Shown: positions 28,720 to 35,882 of the stretch, in pieces
How positions within the stretch are numbered: the stretch's first letter is position 1
Layout: each line of letters starts with the position of its first letter
Assembly: GCA_019510185.1 (NCBI GenBank)
Contig: JAEKKV010000013.1
Span: forward strand, 1-64,000
Direction of reading: 5' to 3'
DNA length: 64,000 nucleotides
Source: Verrucomicrobiota bacterium
GTDB lineage: Bacteria > Verrucomicrobiota > Verrucomicrobiia > Opitutales > Opitutaceae
Position numbers and translations under genes: made by a program
Notes under the pieces: generated by a model
Told to the model about the DNA's origin: nothing
The model's input: only the letters and a program-made list of their open reading frames with translations
The model's database searches: none

Positions 28720-29448
28720 TCAGCCCAGCCGGCGGCGGAGATTGTCGCAGACAATGGCGGCCGCGACCCCGGCGTTGAGCGACTCGGCGCCGCCGTACCG
28801 GGGAATTGTCACGTAATACGTGACAAACTGCCGGATGGCGGGGGAGAGGCCGCGGCCTTCGCTGCCGATCACCACGAGGGCGTCGCGCAGAACGGGGAGG
28901 GTATGGACATCGTTGCCGCCGAGATCGCAGCCGAGGACGGGCACGCCGGCGGTTTTCAAGACCGAGGAGAGTTCGGCGGTAAAGGTCTTCACGCGCGTGA
29001 AGGAGCCCATGCTGGCGTTGATCACCTTCTGGGAAAACAAGTCGGCGCAGTCGGGCGAGAGCAGCACGCGGTCGAAGGCGAACCAGTCGGCTACACGCAG
29101 GAGCGTGCCGACGTTGCCCGGATCCTGGATGCCGTCGAGCGCGAGGGTGAGCCCGCGGGAGAACTCTCCAGGGGCGGGTGCGGGCCGGCTGATGCGACCC
29201 ACGGCGAACACATCGGACGGCGTGGGCAGGTGGCTGATGCGCGCGAGTTCGTCGGGCGAAATCTCCTCGGCGGACACCCCGGCGGGGCGCGGCCAGGCGG
29301 GCGAGGCGTAGAGCTCGGCGAAGTTCACTCCGGCGGCGAGGAACTCGGCGACGACCTTGGGGTTTTCGACCACATAGAGGCCCTCCGCTTCGCGGTGCTT
29401 TTTATCGCGCAGCGCGCGCAGTTGGGAGAGCCGGGCCTTGGTCAGCAT
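28720..29448 (-). CDS. TrmH/SpoU-family RNA 2'-O-methyltransferase
   Basis: A 242-residue SPOUT methyltransferase. The N-terminal substrate-binding part (LTKARLSQLRALRDKKHREAEG) resembles the rRNA enzymes TsnR/RlmB. The knotted SAM domain shows LALDGIQDPGNVGTLLRVAD, VVIGSEGRGL and a C-terminal motif IPRYGGAESLNAGVAAAI. It methylates a ribose in rRNA or tRNA; the target is unknown. The ATG at 29448 gives the family N-terminus. A 22-nt palindromic sequence lies inside the frame and encodes FVTYYVT just before the last motif, as discussed under the repeats. Confidence 0.92.
   Translation of the reverse strand: MLTKARLSQLRALRDKKHREAEGLYVVENPKVVAEFLAAGVNFAELYASPAWPRPAGVSAEEISPDELARISHLPTPSDVFAVGRISRPAPAPGEFSRGLTLALDGIQDPGNVGTLLRVADWFAFDRVLLSPDCADLFSQKVINASMGSFTRVKTFTAELSSVLKTAGVPVLGCDLGGNDVHTLPVLRDALVVIGSEGRGLSPAIRQFVTYYVTIPRYGGAESLNAGVAAAIVCDNLRRRLG
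28806..28826. repeat. Palindrome inside the trmH-type gene (copy 1 of 2)
   Basis: A 10-bp perfect inverted repeat with one central base: half-site TTGTCACGTA at 28806-28815, centre at 28816, complement at 28817-28826. On the coding (-) strand the 22 nt starting TTTGTCACGTATTACGTGAC and ending AA are identical to the sequence at 34839-34860 on the + strand. Here it is translated as FVTYYVT. See copy 2 and the linked finding. Confidence 0.8.
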
Positions 29449-29569
29449 CCGGGGAGCAAGAGCCGGCGCGGGCGGGAAGGCAATTTCAGGAAAGCGTTTT
29501 TGGTTTTGCGCCGCGTCCGCCGGGCTGCGATGCAGGGGGCGCGGTTTCACCGTCCTTTCCCCCACGTCC

Positions 29570-29803
29570 ATGAATGCCAAAACTTTTTTTCGCACCCTGG
29601 GTTTCCTGCTCATCCTTCTGCTGGTGATCCTGGTGAGCACCGAGAACACGCAGACGATCGACTTCAATTTTTCATTGCTGCGCGACAAGCCCGTGCGGGC
29701 GTCGGCGGCATTCGTGTATTTCGCGATCTTCGCGGTGGGCGTCGTGGGGGGTACACTGCTTCACGGCGGCGGCTCCGGCGCCGCGGCCAAGGCCAAGAAA
29801 TAA
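29570..29803 (+). CDS. LapA-domain small membrane protein
   Basis: A 77-residue protein with two transmembrane helices (FLLILLLVILVST and AAFVYFAIFAVGVVGGTLL) joined by the short loop ENTQTIDFNFSLLRDKPV. This is the layout of lipopolysaccharide assembly protein A domain (DUF1049) proteins, which assist LPS or envelope assembly. It ends in a Gly/Ala/Lys tail. The ATG at 29570 is preferred because the upstream part of the frame is not membrane-like. It is 28 nt upstream of the oxidoreductase gene and starts a run of same-strand genes. Confidence 0.82.
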   Translation: MNAKTFFRTLGFLLILLLVILVSTENTQTIDFNFSLLRDKPVRASAAFVYFAIFAVGVVGGTLLHGGGSGAAAKAKK

Positions 29804-29831
29804 CCCGCGGCTTTTGCCCGTCCCCGCCTCC

Positions 29832-30854
29832 ATGTCCCGCCGGCTGTCCTGGGGCATTCTCTCGACCGGCCGCATCGCGGGCGTTTTTGCACGCGGGCTG
29901 GCGGGTTCGCGCACCGGCCGGCTGGTGGCGGTCGGCAGCCGCACGCTCGCGTCGGCGCAGGCCTTCGCCGCGGAGCATGGCGGCCGGGCTCATAGCGATT
30001 ATGAGGCGCTGATCGCCGACCCCGAGGTCGAGGCCGTCTACCTCGCCACGCCACATCCGCTGCACGAGCGGTGGGCGCTCAAGGCCATTGCCGCGGGCAA
30101 ACACGTGCTGTGCGAAAAACCGCTCACGCTCGATTTCGTCTCGGCCCGGCGTGTGGTCGAGGCCGCCCGCGCCCGCAACGTGCTGCTCATGGAGGGGTTC
30201 ATGTATCGCTGTCATCCGCAGACGGCGCGCGTGATGGAGCTCATCCGAGCCGGTGCGATCGGCCGCGTGGGTCTCGTGCAGGCGGCCTTCGGTTTCAACA
30301 TGCCCTTTGACGCGGGACGCCGCTTCTGGAGCAACACGCTGGGCGGCGGAGGCATTCTTGATGTTGGGGGGTATCCGGTTTCCTGGGCGCGGCTCGTGGC
30401 GGGGGCGGTGGACGGTCTGCCTTTTCTCGACCCGGTGAAAATCGAGGGCGCGGGCGTGTTGCATCCGCAGACGGGCGTGGACGCCTATGCGGCGGCCCTG
30501 CTCACCTTTTCCAACGGCGTGATCGCCCAGGTTTCCTGCGGCGTGGGGCTCGCGCAGGACAACGTCGTGCGCATCTACGGCAGCGAAGGCTGGCTGCTCG
30601 TGCCTTCGCCTTATGTCATCAACCGCGATCTTTCGCCGACGCGCATCCTCCTGCATCGCGGCGCGGCGAAGCCCGAGGAGCTGATCGTCACGCCCGACCG
30701 CCTGCTGTACGCCTACGAGGCCGACGCCTTTGCCGACGCGCTCGCCGCCGGATTGCGCGACGCGCCCGCGATGGCCTGCGCCGACACCTTGGGCAACATG
30801 GCGGTGCTCGACACCTGGCTTCGTCAGGCCGGCGTGGTTTACAAGGATTCTTAA
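29832..30854 (+). CDS. Gfo/Idh/MocA-family NAD(P)-dependent oxidoreductase
   Basis: A 340-residue dehydrogenase. The Rossmann N-terminus reads SWGILSTGRIAGVFARGL. The conserved EKP motif is in HVLCEKPLTLDF (Lys and Pro of the active site), and the C-terminal domain has GGGGILDVGGYPVSWARLV with the family's Asp-Gly-Gly-Y pattern. It resembles trans-1,2-dihydrobenzene-1,2-diol dehydrogenase-like and sugar-oxidising members. The substrate cannot be named. The ATG at 29832 is taken over one 18 nt earlier because the domain begins there. The next gene starts 5 nt after its stop. Confidence 0.92.
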   Translation: MSRRLSWGILSTGRIAGVFARGLAGSRTGRLVAVGSRTLASAQAFAAEHGGRAHSDYEALIADPEVEAVYLATPHPLHERWALKAIAAGKHVLCEKPLTLDFVSARRVVEAARARNVLLMEGFMYRCHPQTARVMELIRAGAIGRVGLVQAAFGFNMPFDAGRRFWSNTLGGGGILDVGGYPVSWARLVAGAVDGLPFLDPVKIEGAGVLHPQTGVDAYAAALLTFSNGVIAQVSCGVGLAQDNVVRIYGSEGWLLVPSPYVINRDLSPTRILLHRGAAKPEELIVTPDRLLYAYEADAFADALAAGLRDAPAMACADTLGNMAVLDTWLRQAGVVYKDS

Positions 30855-30859
30855 CCAGC

Positions 30860-31633
30860 ATGGAAACCCTCGCATCTCTCCTGTCGGCCGGCTTTGCCGG
30901 CCCCTTCGCGGCGGCGAAGTTCGTGTGGCTGTTGCAACTGGCCCTCGTGGTCCACGTGGTGCGAACGGGCCGGCCCTATTGGTGGATATGGATTTTGTTG
31001 ATCGCGCCGTTCATCGGCGGCCTGGCCTATGTCCTCGTGGAGCTCGCGCCGTCCTTGAAGAATGCGGGCGGCCAGGAGTTCCAGTGGAAGCCGAGAAAAT
31101 GGCGTATCCGGGAACTCCGGACAGTGCTGGAGGACAGCGACACCGTGCGCAACCGCCTCGCCCTGGCGCGGGAGCTGGCGGACGACGGCCGGATGCAGGA
31201 GGCGCACGAGATTGCCGCGGACTGCCTGCAGGGCGTTTTTCGGGATGATCCGCATACGCTGACGGAGGTGGCGCGTTATAAACTGGGGCTCGACCGCTTT
31301 GAGGAAGCCTTGGCGCTGCTCGACCGGGTGAATACTCACGCGGACCGAAGGCTCGCCTTTCACGTGGGTTTTCTGCGCGGCGAAAGTTTGTACGGACTCG
31401 GCCGTTATGAGGAGGCGGAGGCCTGTTACCGCGGCGTCGACGGCAAACTGTTTGGCGAGGCCCCTCGCGCGGGGCTGGCGCGGGTCATGGAAAAAACCGG
31501 ACGTCAGGATCAGGCGGCCGCTCTTTGGCGGGATATTCGCTCCAAATACCGCAAGGCCAGCCCGGCGTGGCGGCGGTCGGAGAAAAAATGGTACCGGCTC
31601 GCGACGGAAAAATTGAAGGCCTCACAGGGCTGA
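30860..31633 (+). CDS. Membrane-anchored tetratricopeptide-repeat protein
   Basis: A 257-residue protein with two N-terminal hydrophobic segments (about 15-32 and 40-60), which look like the short phospholipase-D-nuclease N-terminal (PLDc_N) module: a helix, RPYWWIWILLIAPFIGGLAYV, then ELAP. A cytoplasmic or periplasmic domain of TPR-like helical repeats follows (RNRLALARELADDGRMQEAHEI, RYKLGLDRFEEALALLDR, GLGRYEEAEACYRGV). It is probably a scaffold protein. It may be cotranscribed with the oxidoreductase (5-nt gap), though no functional link is evident. Confidence 0.82.
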   Translation: METLASLLSAGFAGPFAAAKFVWLLQLALVVHVVRTGRPYWWIWILLIAPFIGGLAYVLVELAPSLKNAGGQEFQWKPRKWRIRELRTVLEDSDTVRNRLALARELADDGRMQEAHEIAADCLQGVFRDDPHTLTEVARYKLGLDRFEEALALLDRVNTHADRRLAFHVGFLRGESLYGLGRYEEAEACYRGVDGKLFGEAPRAGLARVMEKTGRQDQAAALWRDIRSKYRKASPAWRRSEKKWYRLATEKLKASQG

Positions 31634-31686
31634 GGCGAACCGACTCCGCCGTGCTGAGCGGAGCTTTCGGCTGAAATCGGCCATAT

Positions 31687-31718
31687 TTTGGCATTAAAAT
31701 CGCTAAGGGGTTGCCAAA
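31687..31718. promoter_or_regulatory. Possible operator upstream of the lipoprotein gene at 31782
   Basis: TTTGGCA (31687-31693) and TGCCAAA (31712-31718) form a 7-bp inverted repeat spaced by 18 nt in an AT-rich intergenic region. Its location, 64 nt before the start codon, suits an operator or promoter element. No regulator is adjacent. Inverted repeats this short also occur by chance. Confidence 0.25.
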
Positions 31719-31781
31719 GTACAAGGCGCTATCCTTCAAGTTGATGGCTCGTATTTATCGAACACGGCGTCTCTTTCTCGC

Positions 31782-32228
31782 ATGAACCACAAATCCAAGC
31801 TCACCGTCGCAGGCATGATTTTAACTGCAGCTGTGGCCCTCCTTTCCGGATGTGCCACGCCGCTTAACAGCGCTCAAAAAAGCGAATTGAATGCCTATCA
31901 GGCGAAGGGGCTGGAGATTCAGGAGAAGACCCCGCAAACGGGAGCGGTGCTGGGTATTTTGCCGGGCGGCGGTTCGTTTTATGCCCGCCAATACGGCCTT
32001 GGCGTGGTGAATCTGTTGGTCTGGCCCTTCTCGATCCTTTGGGACCCGATCAGCGGCTATGAAGGTTCCCGAGCCATCAACTATTATGCGACCAAGTCGG
32101 CCGCGGATAAAAATTTGAGAAAGGAAATGAGCCTCTTGGACGACAAGCTCACCTTGGGCCAGATCACCAAGGAAGAGTATATCAAGAGCAAGCGTGCGCT
32201 GGAGGCCAAGTACTCGGCGGATCTTTAA
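31782..32228 (+). CDS. Predicted lipoprotein with SHOCT-like C-terminus
   Basis: A 148-residue protein with a lipoprotein signal ending LLSGCATP (lipidated Cys near 24). A short membrane-associating hydrophobic part (YGLGVVNLLVWPFSILWDP) and a glycine-rich LPGGGSFYARQYG follow. The end, LLDDKLTLGQITKEEYIKSKRALEAKY, is a SHOCT-like short helical domain often found on membrane proteins. The function is unknown. The AT-rich upstream region indicates its own promoter. The next gene also encodes a lipoprotein, on the same strand after 70 nt. Confidence 0.82.
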   Translation: MNHKSKLTVAGMILTAAVALLSGCATPLNSAQKSELNAYQAKGLEIQEKTPQTGAVLGILPGGGSFYARQYGLGVVNLLVWPFSILWDPISGYEGSRAINYYATKSAADKNLRKEMSLLDDKLTLGQITKEEYIKSKRALEAKYSADL

Positions 32229-32298
32229 CCGCCACGGTTCCGGCCCGCTCCCATGACCGTTGCAGCCGCCGCAGGCAGACGGTTGCGGGGGCGGACCG

Positions 32299-32793
32299 AT
32301 GTTTCAGGCGATGCATAAAGCTCCCCGTTTTCTTTTCGCGATCGCCATTCTTCTCGGCCTTTCCGGCTGCGCTCCTGAGCCCTCCGATGATCGGGTGGCG
32401 GCGCTGGAAAAGGCCAACAGCGCCTTGGTGGCCAGGTTCAATGAAACGCTGGTGAAATTAAATCGGGCGGAAGTGGAGGCCGCAGCGGCGAAGGCCGCGG
32501 CCGAGACGCTCGGCCGGAAACTTGCGGATATGGAGGAACGCACCAAGGAAGACTTCGAATATGTGGTCATCAAAAAGGAGTACCTCGAGGGCAAGTTGGT
32601 CGAGACGGGAGCGATGGATTCGGTCACAAAAAGACCAGTTGTTCAGCGGGTGAATCCGCGATGGCTGGTGTATTTTCAAGGACGACAAACCCGCCGGGAG
32701 TATCCGGGCATGGAGATGCTGGAGGCGTCTTACCGGAAATTTGTCGAAGGATCGATTTACACGCGGGATGACATCAGCGGCATCAAGAAATAA
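32299..32793 (+). CDS. Predicted lipoprotein with coiled-coil stalk
   Basis: A protein of about 164 residues. The signal FLFAIAILLGLSGCAPE carries a lipobox with Cys near 24. It is followed by an Ala/Glu-rich coiled coil (about 30-80) and a small C-terminal domain (WLVYFQGRQTRREYPGMEMLEASYRKF). No family was recognised. The start could be 32299 or the ATG at 32311, both giving the same signal peptide. It overlaps the next gene by 26 nt, suggesting translational coupling. Confidence 0.78.
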   Translation: MFQAMHKAPRFLFAIAILLGLSGCAPEPSDDRVAALEKANSALVARFNETLVKLNRAEVEAAAAKAAAETLGRKLADMEERTKEDFEYVVIKKEYLEGKLVETGAMDSVTKRPVVQRVNPRWLVYFQGRQTRREYPGMEMLEASYRKFVEGSIYTRDDISGIKK

Positions 32794-33016
32794 GCCCGCG
32801 CCGGCGCAGCCCGGTCCGGAGGTTTGCCCGTTGTGCGGGCAGGACAACCACTGCGGAGTCCGGGAGCCGGACGGCTGCTGGTGTGCTGCGGTGACGATGC
32901 CCGCGGGCCTGCTGGCGCACCTTCCCGTCGCAAGCCGGGGAAAGGCCTGCATTTGCCGGAGCTGCCTGGCGGCTTATCAGCGGGACCCGGCGGCCTTCCG
33001 GCCATTTTTGACGTAA
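32768..33016 (+). CDS. Cysteine-rich CWC family protein
   Basis: A small protein of about 82 residues containing the Cys-rich CWC motif: EVCPLCGQDNHCGV, then DGCWCAAV and a closing CICRSCLAAYQ. The spacing suggests one or two zinc-type sites. The family is widespread, short and of unknown function. The start at 32768 overlaps the preceding lipoprotein gene by 26 nt; a start 27 nt earlier is possible. It ends 67 nt before the MsbA-like exporter and is on the same strand. Confidence 0.85.
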   Translation: MTSAASRNKPAPAQPGPEVCPLCGQDNHCGVREPDGCWCAAVTMPAGLLAHLPVASRGKACICRSCLAAYQRDPAAFRPFLT

Positions 33017-33083
33017 ACAAACCTTCCGTTGGTTTCGGTGGTTGGCGCGGGCGCTTGGGCCTGCAAGGGTTCCGCGTCTGTCA

Positions 33084-34835
33084 ATGAACGTTTCCCCCTT
33101 CTGGCGATTTATCGATCTCACGCGGCCCCAACGCGGGCGCATCATTCTCGGCATTGCCCTGATCCTGCTGGCAACGCTGCTGACGCTGCCGGCGCCCTGG
33201 ATTCTCAAGCTGCTGATCGACCGGGCGCTGCCGGAGAAAAATCTCTCGCTGTTCTGCGAGTTGCTCGGCGCCTTCGCGGTGCTCTTCGTCCTGCGCGCGT
33301 GGCTCACGCTGCTGCGCAACCGCATCCTGCAGTTCGCCGCCATGCGGCTGGTCTGCGATTTGCGCATCAAGCTTTTCGCGCATCTGCAAACGCTCTCGTT
33401 GCGCTACTTCGACGCGAACCAGACGGGCCGCACCATCGGTCGCATTTCGCAGGATACCAGCGAGGTCTACAATCTCACCAACGGTTTTCTCATCAATCTC
33501 ATCGCGGACTCCGTCACGGTGGTGTGCGTGCTCGGGTTCCTGTACTGGATCGAGTGGCGGCTGGCGCTGGCGGTCACCGCGGTGCTGCCGTTTTTTGTTT
33601 TCAATTATCTCCATCACCGCGGCCGCATGCGCGAGGAGAGCCGCACCCATCGCGACAACTGGGACAAGGTCATGGGCTTTCTCAACGAGCGCGTCGCCGC
33701 CGCCCGGGTGATCAAGTCCTTCGCCAAGGAGGAGGCCGAGGTCTCGGCTTTTTCCGGCGGCATCAACGCCGATTATTTCAACTATTCGCGCGTCGTCATG
33801 CGCCACACCAAGCTCGCGGTCGTCGCCGACCTGCTCGGCTCCCTCGGCGCGCTCGTGGTGCTCGCTTACGGCGGCTGGCTGGTGATGCAGGGGCGCATGG
33901 GCGTGGGCACGCTCGTGGCCTTTAATACCTACATCACGTTTATCTTCCCGCCCATCGTGCGCTTTGTGGATTTGAGCGCCATTTTCCAGCGTGCCAGCAC
34001 CAGCCTCGAAAACATTTTCACGATGCTGGACACCCGTCCGGAAGTGGCCGATGCGGCCGGGGCCCTCGCGCTCCCTGCGATCCGCGGCGAAGTCGTCTTC
34101 GATGCGGTGAGCTTCGACTACGAGTTGGCGCCGCCCGGGAAGGGACGTCCGCGCACGCTGACGAACGTGAGCTTCAGCATCCCGCCCGGCAAAGTCGTGG
34201 CCATCGTGGGGCCGAGCGGTTCCGGCAAGAGCACGATCATCAACCTGCTCGCGCGCTTCTACGACGTCGGCTCCGGTGCGGTGCGGATCGACGGGCACGA
34301 CGTGCGCGCCGTCACGATGGATTCGTTGCGCCGCCAGATCGGTATCGTATTGCAGGAAAATATTCTCTTCTCGGGACCCTTGGAGGACAACATCGGCTAC
34401 GGCCGGCCCGAGGCTACGCGCGAGGAAATCCTCGCCGCCGCGACCGCGGCCAACGCGCACGAGTTTGTTTCCAAGCTGCCCGACGGTTATGCGACCGTGG
34501 TGGGCGAACGCGGGGCGAAGCTCTCCGGCGGCCAGCGTCAGCGCATCGCCATCGCTCGCGCCATCCTGAAGGATCCGCGCATCCTCATCTTTGACGAGGC
34601 GACCAGTGCCCTCGACACGGTTTCCGAGCGGCTCATTCAGCAGGCGATGGAACATCTGATGAAAGGGCGCACCACCTTCGTCATCGCGCACCGCCTCTCG
34701 ACCATCCAACAGGCCGATGTGATCCTCGTCATGGACCAAGGCCGCCTCGCGGAAATGGGCACGCATGCCGAATTGCTCGCCAAAGGCGGCCTCTACACGC
34801 GCCTTCATTCCTTGCAGTTCAAGGAAACGGCCTGA
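33084..34835 (+). CDS. MsbA-like ABC exporter (fused TMD-NBD)
   Basis: A 583-residue half-transporter. Six membrane helices (about 20-310) include the EIRNRIL/IKLFAHLQTLSLRYFD-type intracellular loop. They are followed by an ATPase with Walker A GPSGSGKST, Q-loop VLQENILFSG, signature LSGGQRQR, Walker B ILIFDEATSALD and H-loop VIAHRLSTI. It works as a homodimer and probably exports lipid, drug or peptide; MsbA-type lipid A flipping is the nearest named role but is not proven. The ATG at 33084 gives the family N-terminus; an in-frame start at 33042 adds 14 residues. The stop is 3 nt from the palindrome at 34838. Confidence 0.93.
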   Translation: MNVSPFWRFIDLTRPQRGRIILGIALILLATLLTLPAPWILKLLIDRALPEKNLSLFCELLGAFAVLFVLRAWLTLLRNRILQFAAMRLVCDLRIKLFAHLQTLSLRYFDANQTGRTIGRISQDTSEVYNLTNGFLINLIADSVTVVCVLGFLYWIEWRLALAVTAVLPFFVFNYLHHRGRMREESRTHRDNWDKVMGFLNERVAAARVIKSFAKEEAEVSAFSGGINADYFNYSRVVMRHTKLAVVADLLGSLGALVVLAYGGWLVMQGRMGVGTLVAFNTYITFIFPPIVRFVDLSAIFQRASTSLENIFTMLDTRPEVADAAGALALPAIRGEVVFDAVSFDYELAPPGKGRPRTLTNVSFSIPPGKVVAIVGPSGSGKSTIINLLARFYDVGSGAVRIDGHDVRAVTMDSLRRQIGIVLQENILFSGPLEDNIGYGRPEATREEILAAATAANAHEFVSKLPDGYATVVGERGAKLSGGQRQRIAIARAILKDPRILIFDEATSALDTVSERLIQQAMEHLMKGRTTFVIAHRLSTIQQADVILVMDQGRLAEMGTHAELLAKGGLYTRLHSLQFKETA

Positions 34836-34837
34836 GC

Positions 34838-34862
34838 CTTTGTCACGTATTACGTGACAAAG
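34838..34862. repeat. Palindrome between convergent genes (copy 2 of 2)
   Basis: A 12-bp perfect inverted repeat with one central base: half-site CTTTGTCACGTA at 34838-34849, centre at 34850, complement at 34851-34862. It lies in the 27-nt gap between the stops of the ABC exporter (+) and the lipoprotein gene (-). A run of 22 nt is identical to the palindrome in the trmH-type gene at 28806-28827 on the other strand. No T-run follows, so it is not a typical intrinsic terminator, although the hairpin is strong. Confidence 0.8.
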
Positions 34863-35798
34863 CTATTTTTCCGGACGGTAAAGAAGGATGGCGGAGCCCG
34901 CGCCCTCGGAGGTCACGTATAGCGTGCGACTGTCCTGGCCGAAGCCCACGCCTTCGGCCTGCAGGAGACCGTGCGGAGCGAGCACGCGAGGTTTGCGTGA
35001 CAACGCCGCGACCCAGGTCTCGCCGGGCTGACGGGGAAAAAGGCACACCTCGCCATAGGTGAGCACGACCGCGGCGGAACCGTCGGGCGCGAAATCCATG
35101 CCGGTCGGCTGTCCGCGATAGCGGCTGGTCGGGATGGGGAGAAGGCTTTGCGCGAGCGAGGGCTGCGGAAACTGCCGAAGCTGGGCGACGCACAGCGCCG
35201 CGGGAACGGCCGCGCCGGCCGCGGGACGCAACGGCAGGGTGTACAGCGCGGGCGGGGTGGTGCGTTTCGTCAGCAGATAGACGAGTCCTCCGACCGGATC
35301 GACCGCCACGGCTTCGCAGTCATGCGGACCGTCGGGGAAGCGCACGGAGATTTTCCACGCGACGGGAACCGTGAGTTCTTGGGACGGAGACAGGGTTGCC
35401 GGGTCCGGCTCGGCGATGACGTACAGCGCGCAATCGTGACGCAGGCCGGCGTTGTCACCGGTGTCGGCGACCAAAATCCACGCGCGGCCGTCGAGTTCGA
35501 AAGAGGCGATGTCCTCCCAGTCGGTGTTGCGCACGCCGGCGAGGCGCACGTCGCCGCGCCGAGCGCCGCTGGGATCGAGGCCGTAAAGAACCGGCTGGCC
35601 ACCGCTGTCGTTGTGGGTCCAGAGCAGGCGGCGGTCGCGGTGTGACGCGGCGATACCGCTGGACTCGGTGATGCCGGCGGGCTCGTGGCCGGCTACTTGC
35701 GGCTCCTGATAGCTGGTCGTCTGCGCGCAGGCGGCGAGCAGCAGCAGCGTGGCGAGCAGCGCAGGAAGACGGACGGTTTTTGCAGACGCGAGGTTCAA
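34863..35798 (-). CDS. Secreted lipoprotein of unknown function
   Basis: A 311-residue protein with signal LPALLATLLLLAACAQ (lipobox LAAC, Cys near 24). The body looks beta-propeller-like, with repeated short strands such as LLWTHNDSGGQPVLYGLD, RAWILVADTGDN, GGLVYLLTKR and SAAVVLTYGEVCLF. This pattern fits esterase-like phytase or SMP-30-type propellers. No catalytic signature was identified. The most upstream start is TTG at 35798, preceding the signal peptide; no ATG is better placed. It is transcribed away from the ABC-F gene's end and converges with the exporter. Confidence 0.78.
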   Translation of the reverse strand: MNLASAKTVRLPALLATLLLLAACAQTTSYQEPQVAGHEPAGITESSGIAASHRDRRLLWTHNDSGGQPVLYGLDPSGARRGDVRLAGVRNTDWEDIASFELDGRAWILVADTGDNAGLRHDCALYVIAEPDPATLSPSQELTVPVAWKISVRFPDGPHDCEAVAVDPVGGLVYLLTKRTTPPALYTLPLRPAAGAAVPAALCVAQLRQFPQPSLAQSLLPIPTSRYRGQPTGMDFAPDGSAAVVLTYGEVCLFPRQPGETWVAALSRKPRVLAPHGLLQAEGVGFGQDSRTLYVTSEGAGSAILLYRPEK

Positions 35799-35882
35799 CG
35801 GAGCGTCAGCGTAGCCGCGCGGACGCGGCCGAAAAGCCGCTTTTTGAATGTACGCGATCTCGCTGTGCGGCTGAGGAATTTA

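Noticed and set aside
28708..30012. Long rightward open frame of 434 codons
   Set aside because: It runs antisense to the trmH-type gene, whose domains are clear, and overlaps the LapA-like and oxidoreductase genes. Long antisense frames are expected in GC-rich DNA.
34838..34862. Bidirectional intrinsic terminator
   Set aside because: The hairpin lacks T-runs on either side, has an AT-rich arm, and its twin lies within a coding sequence.
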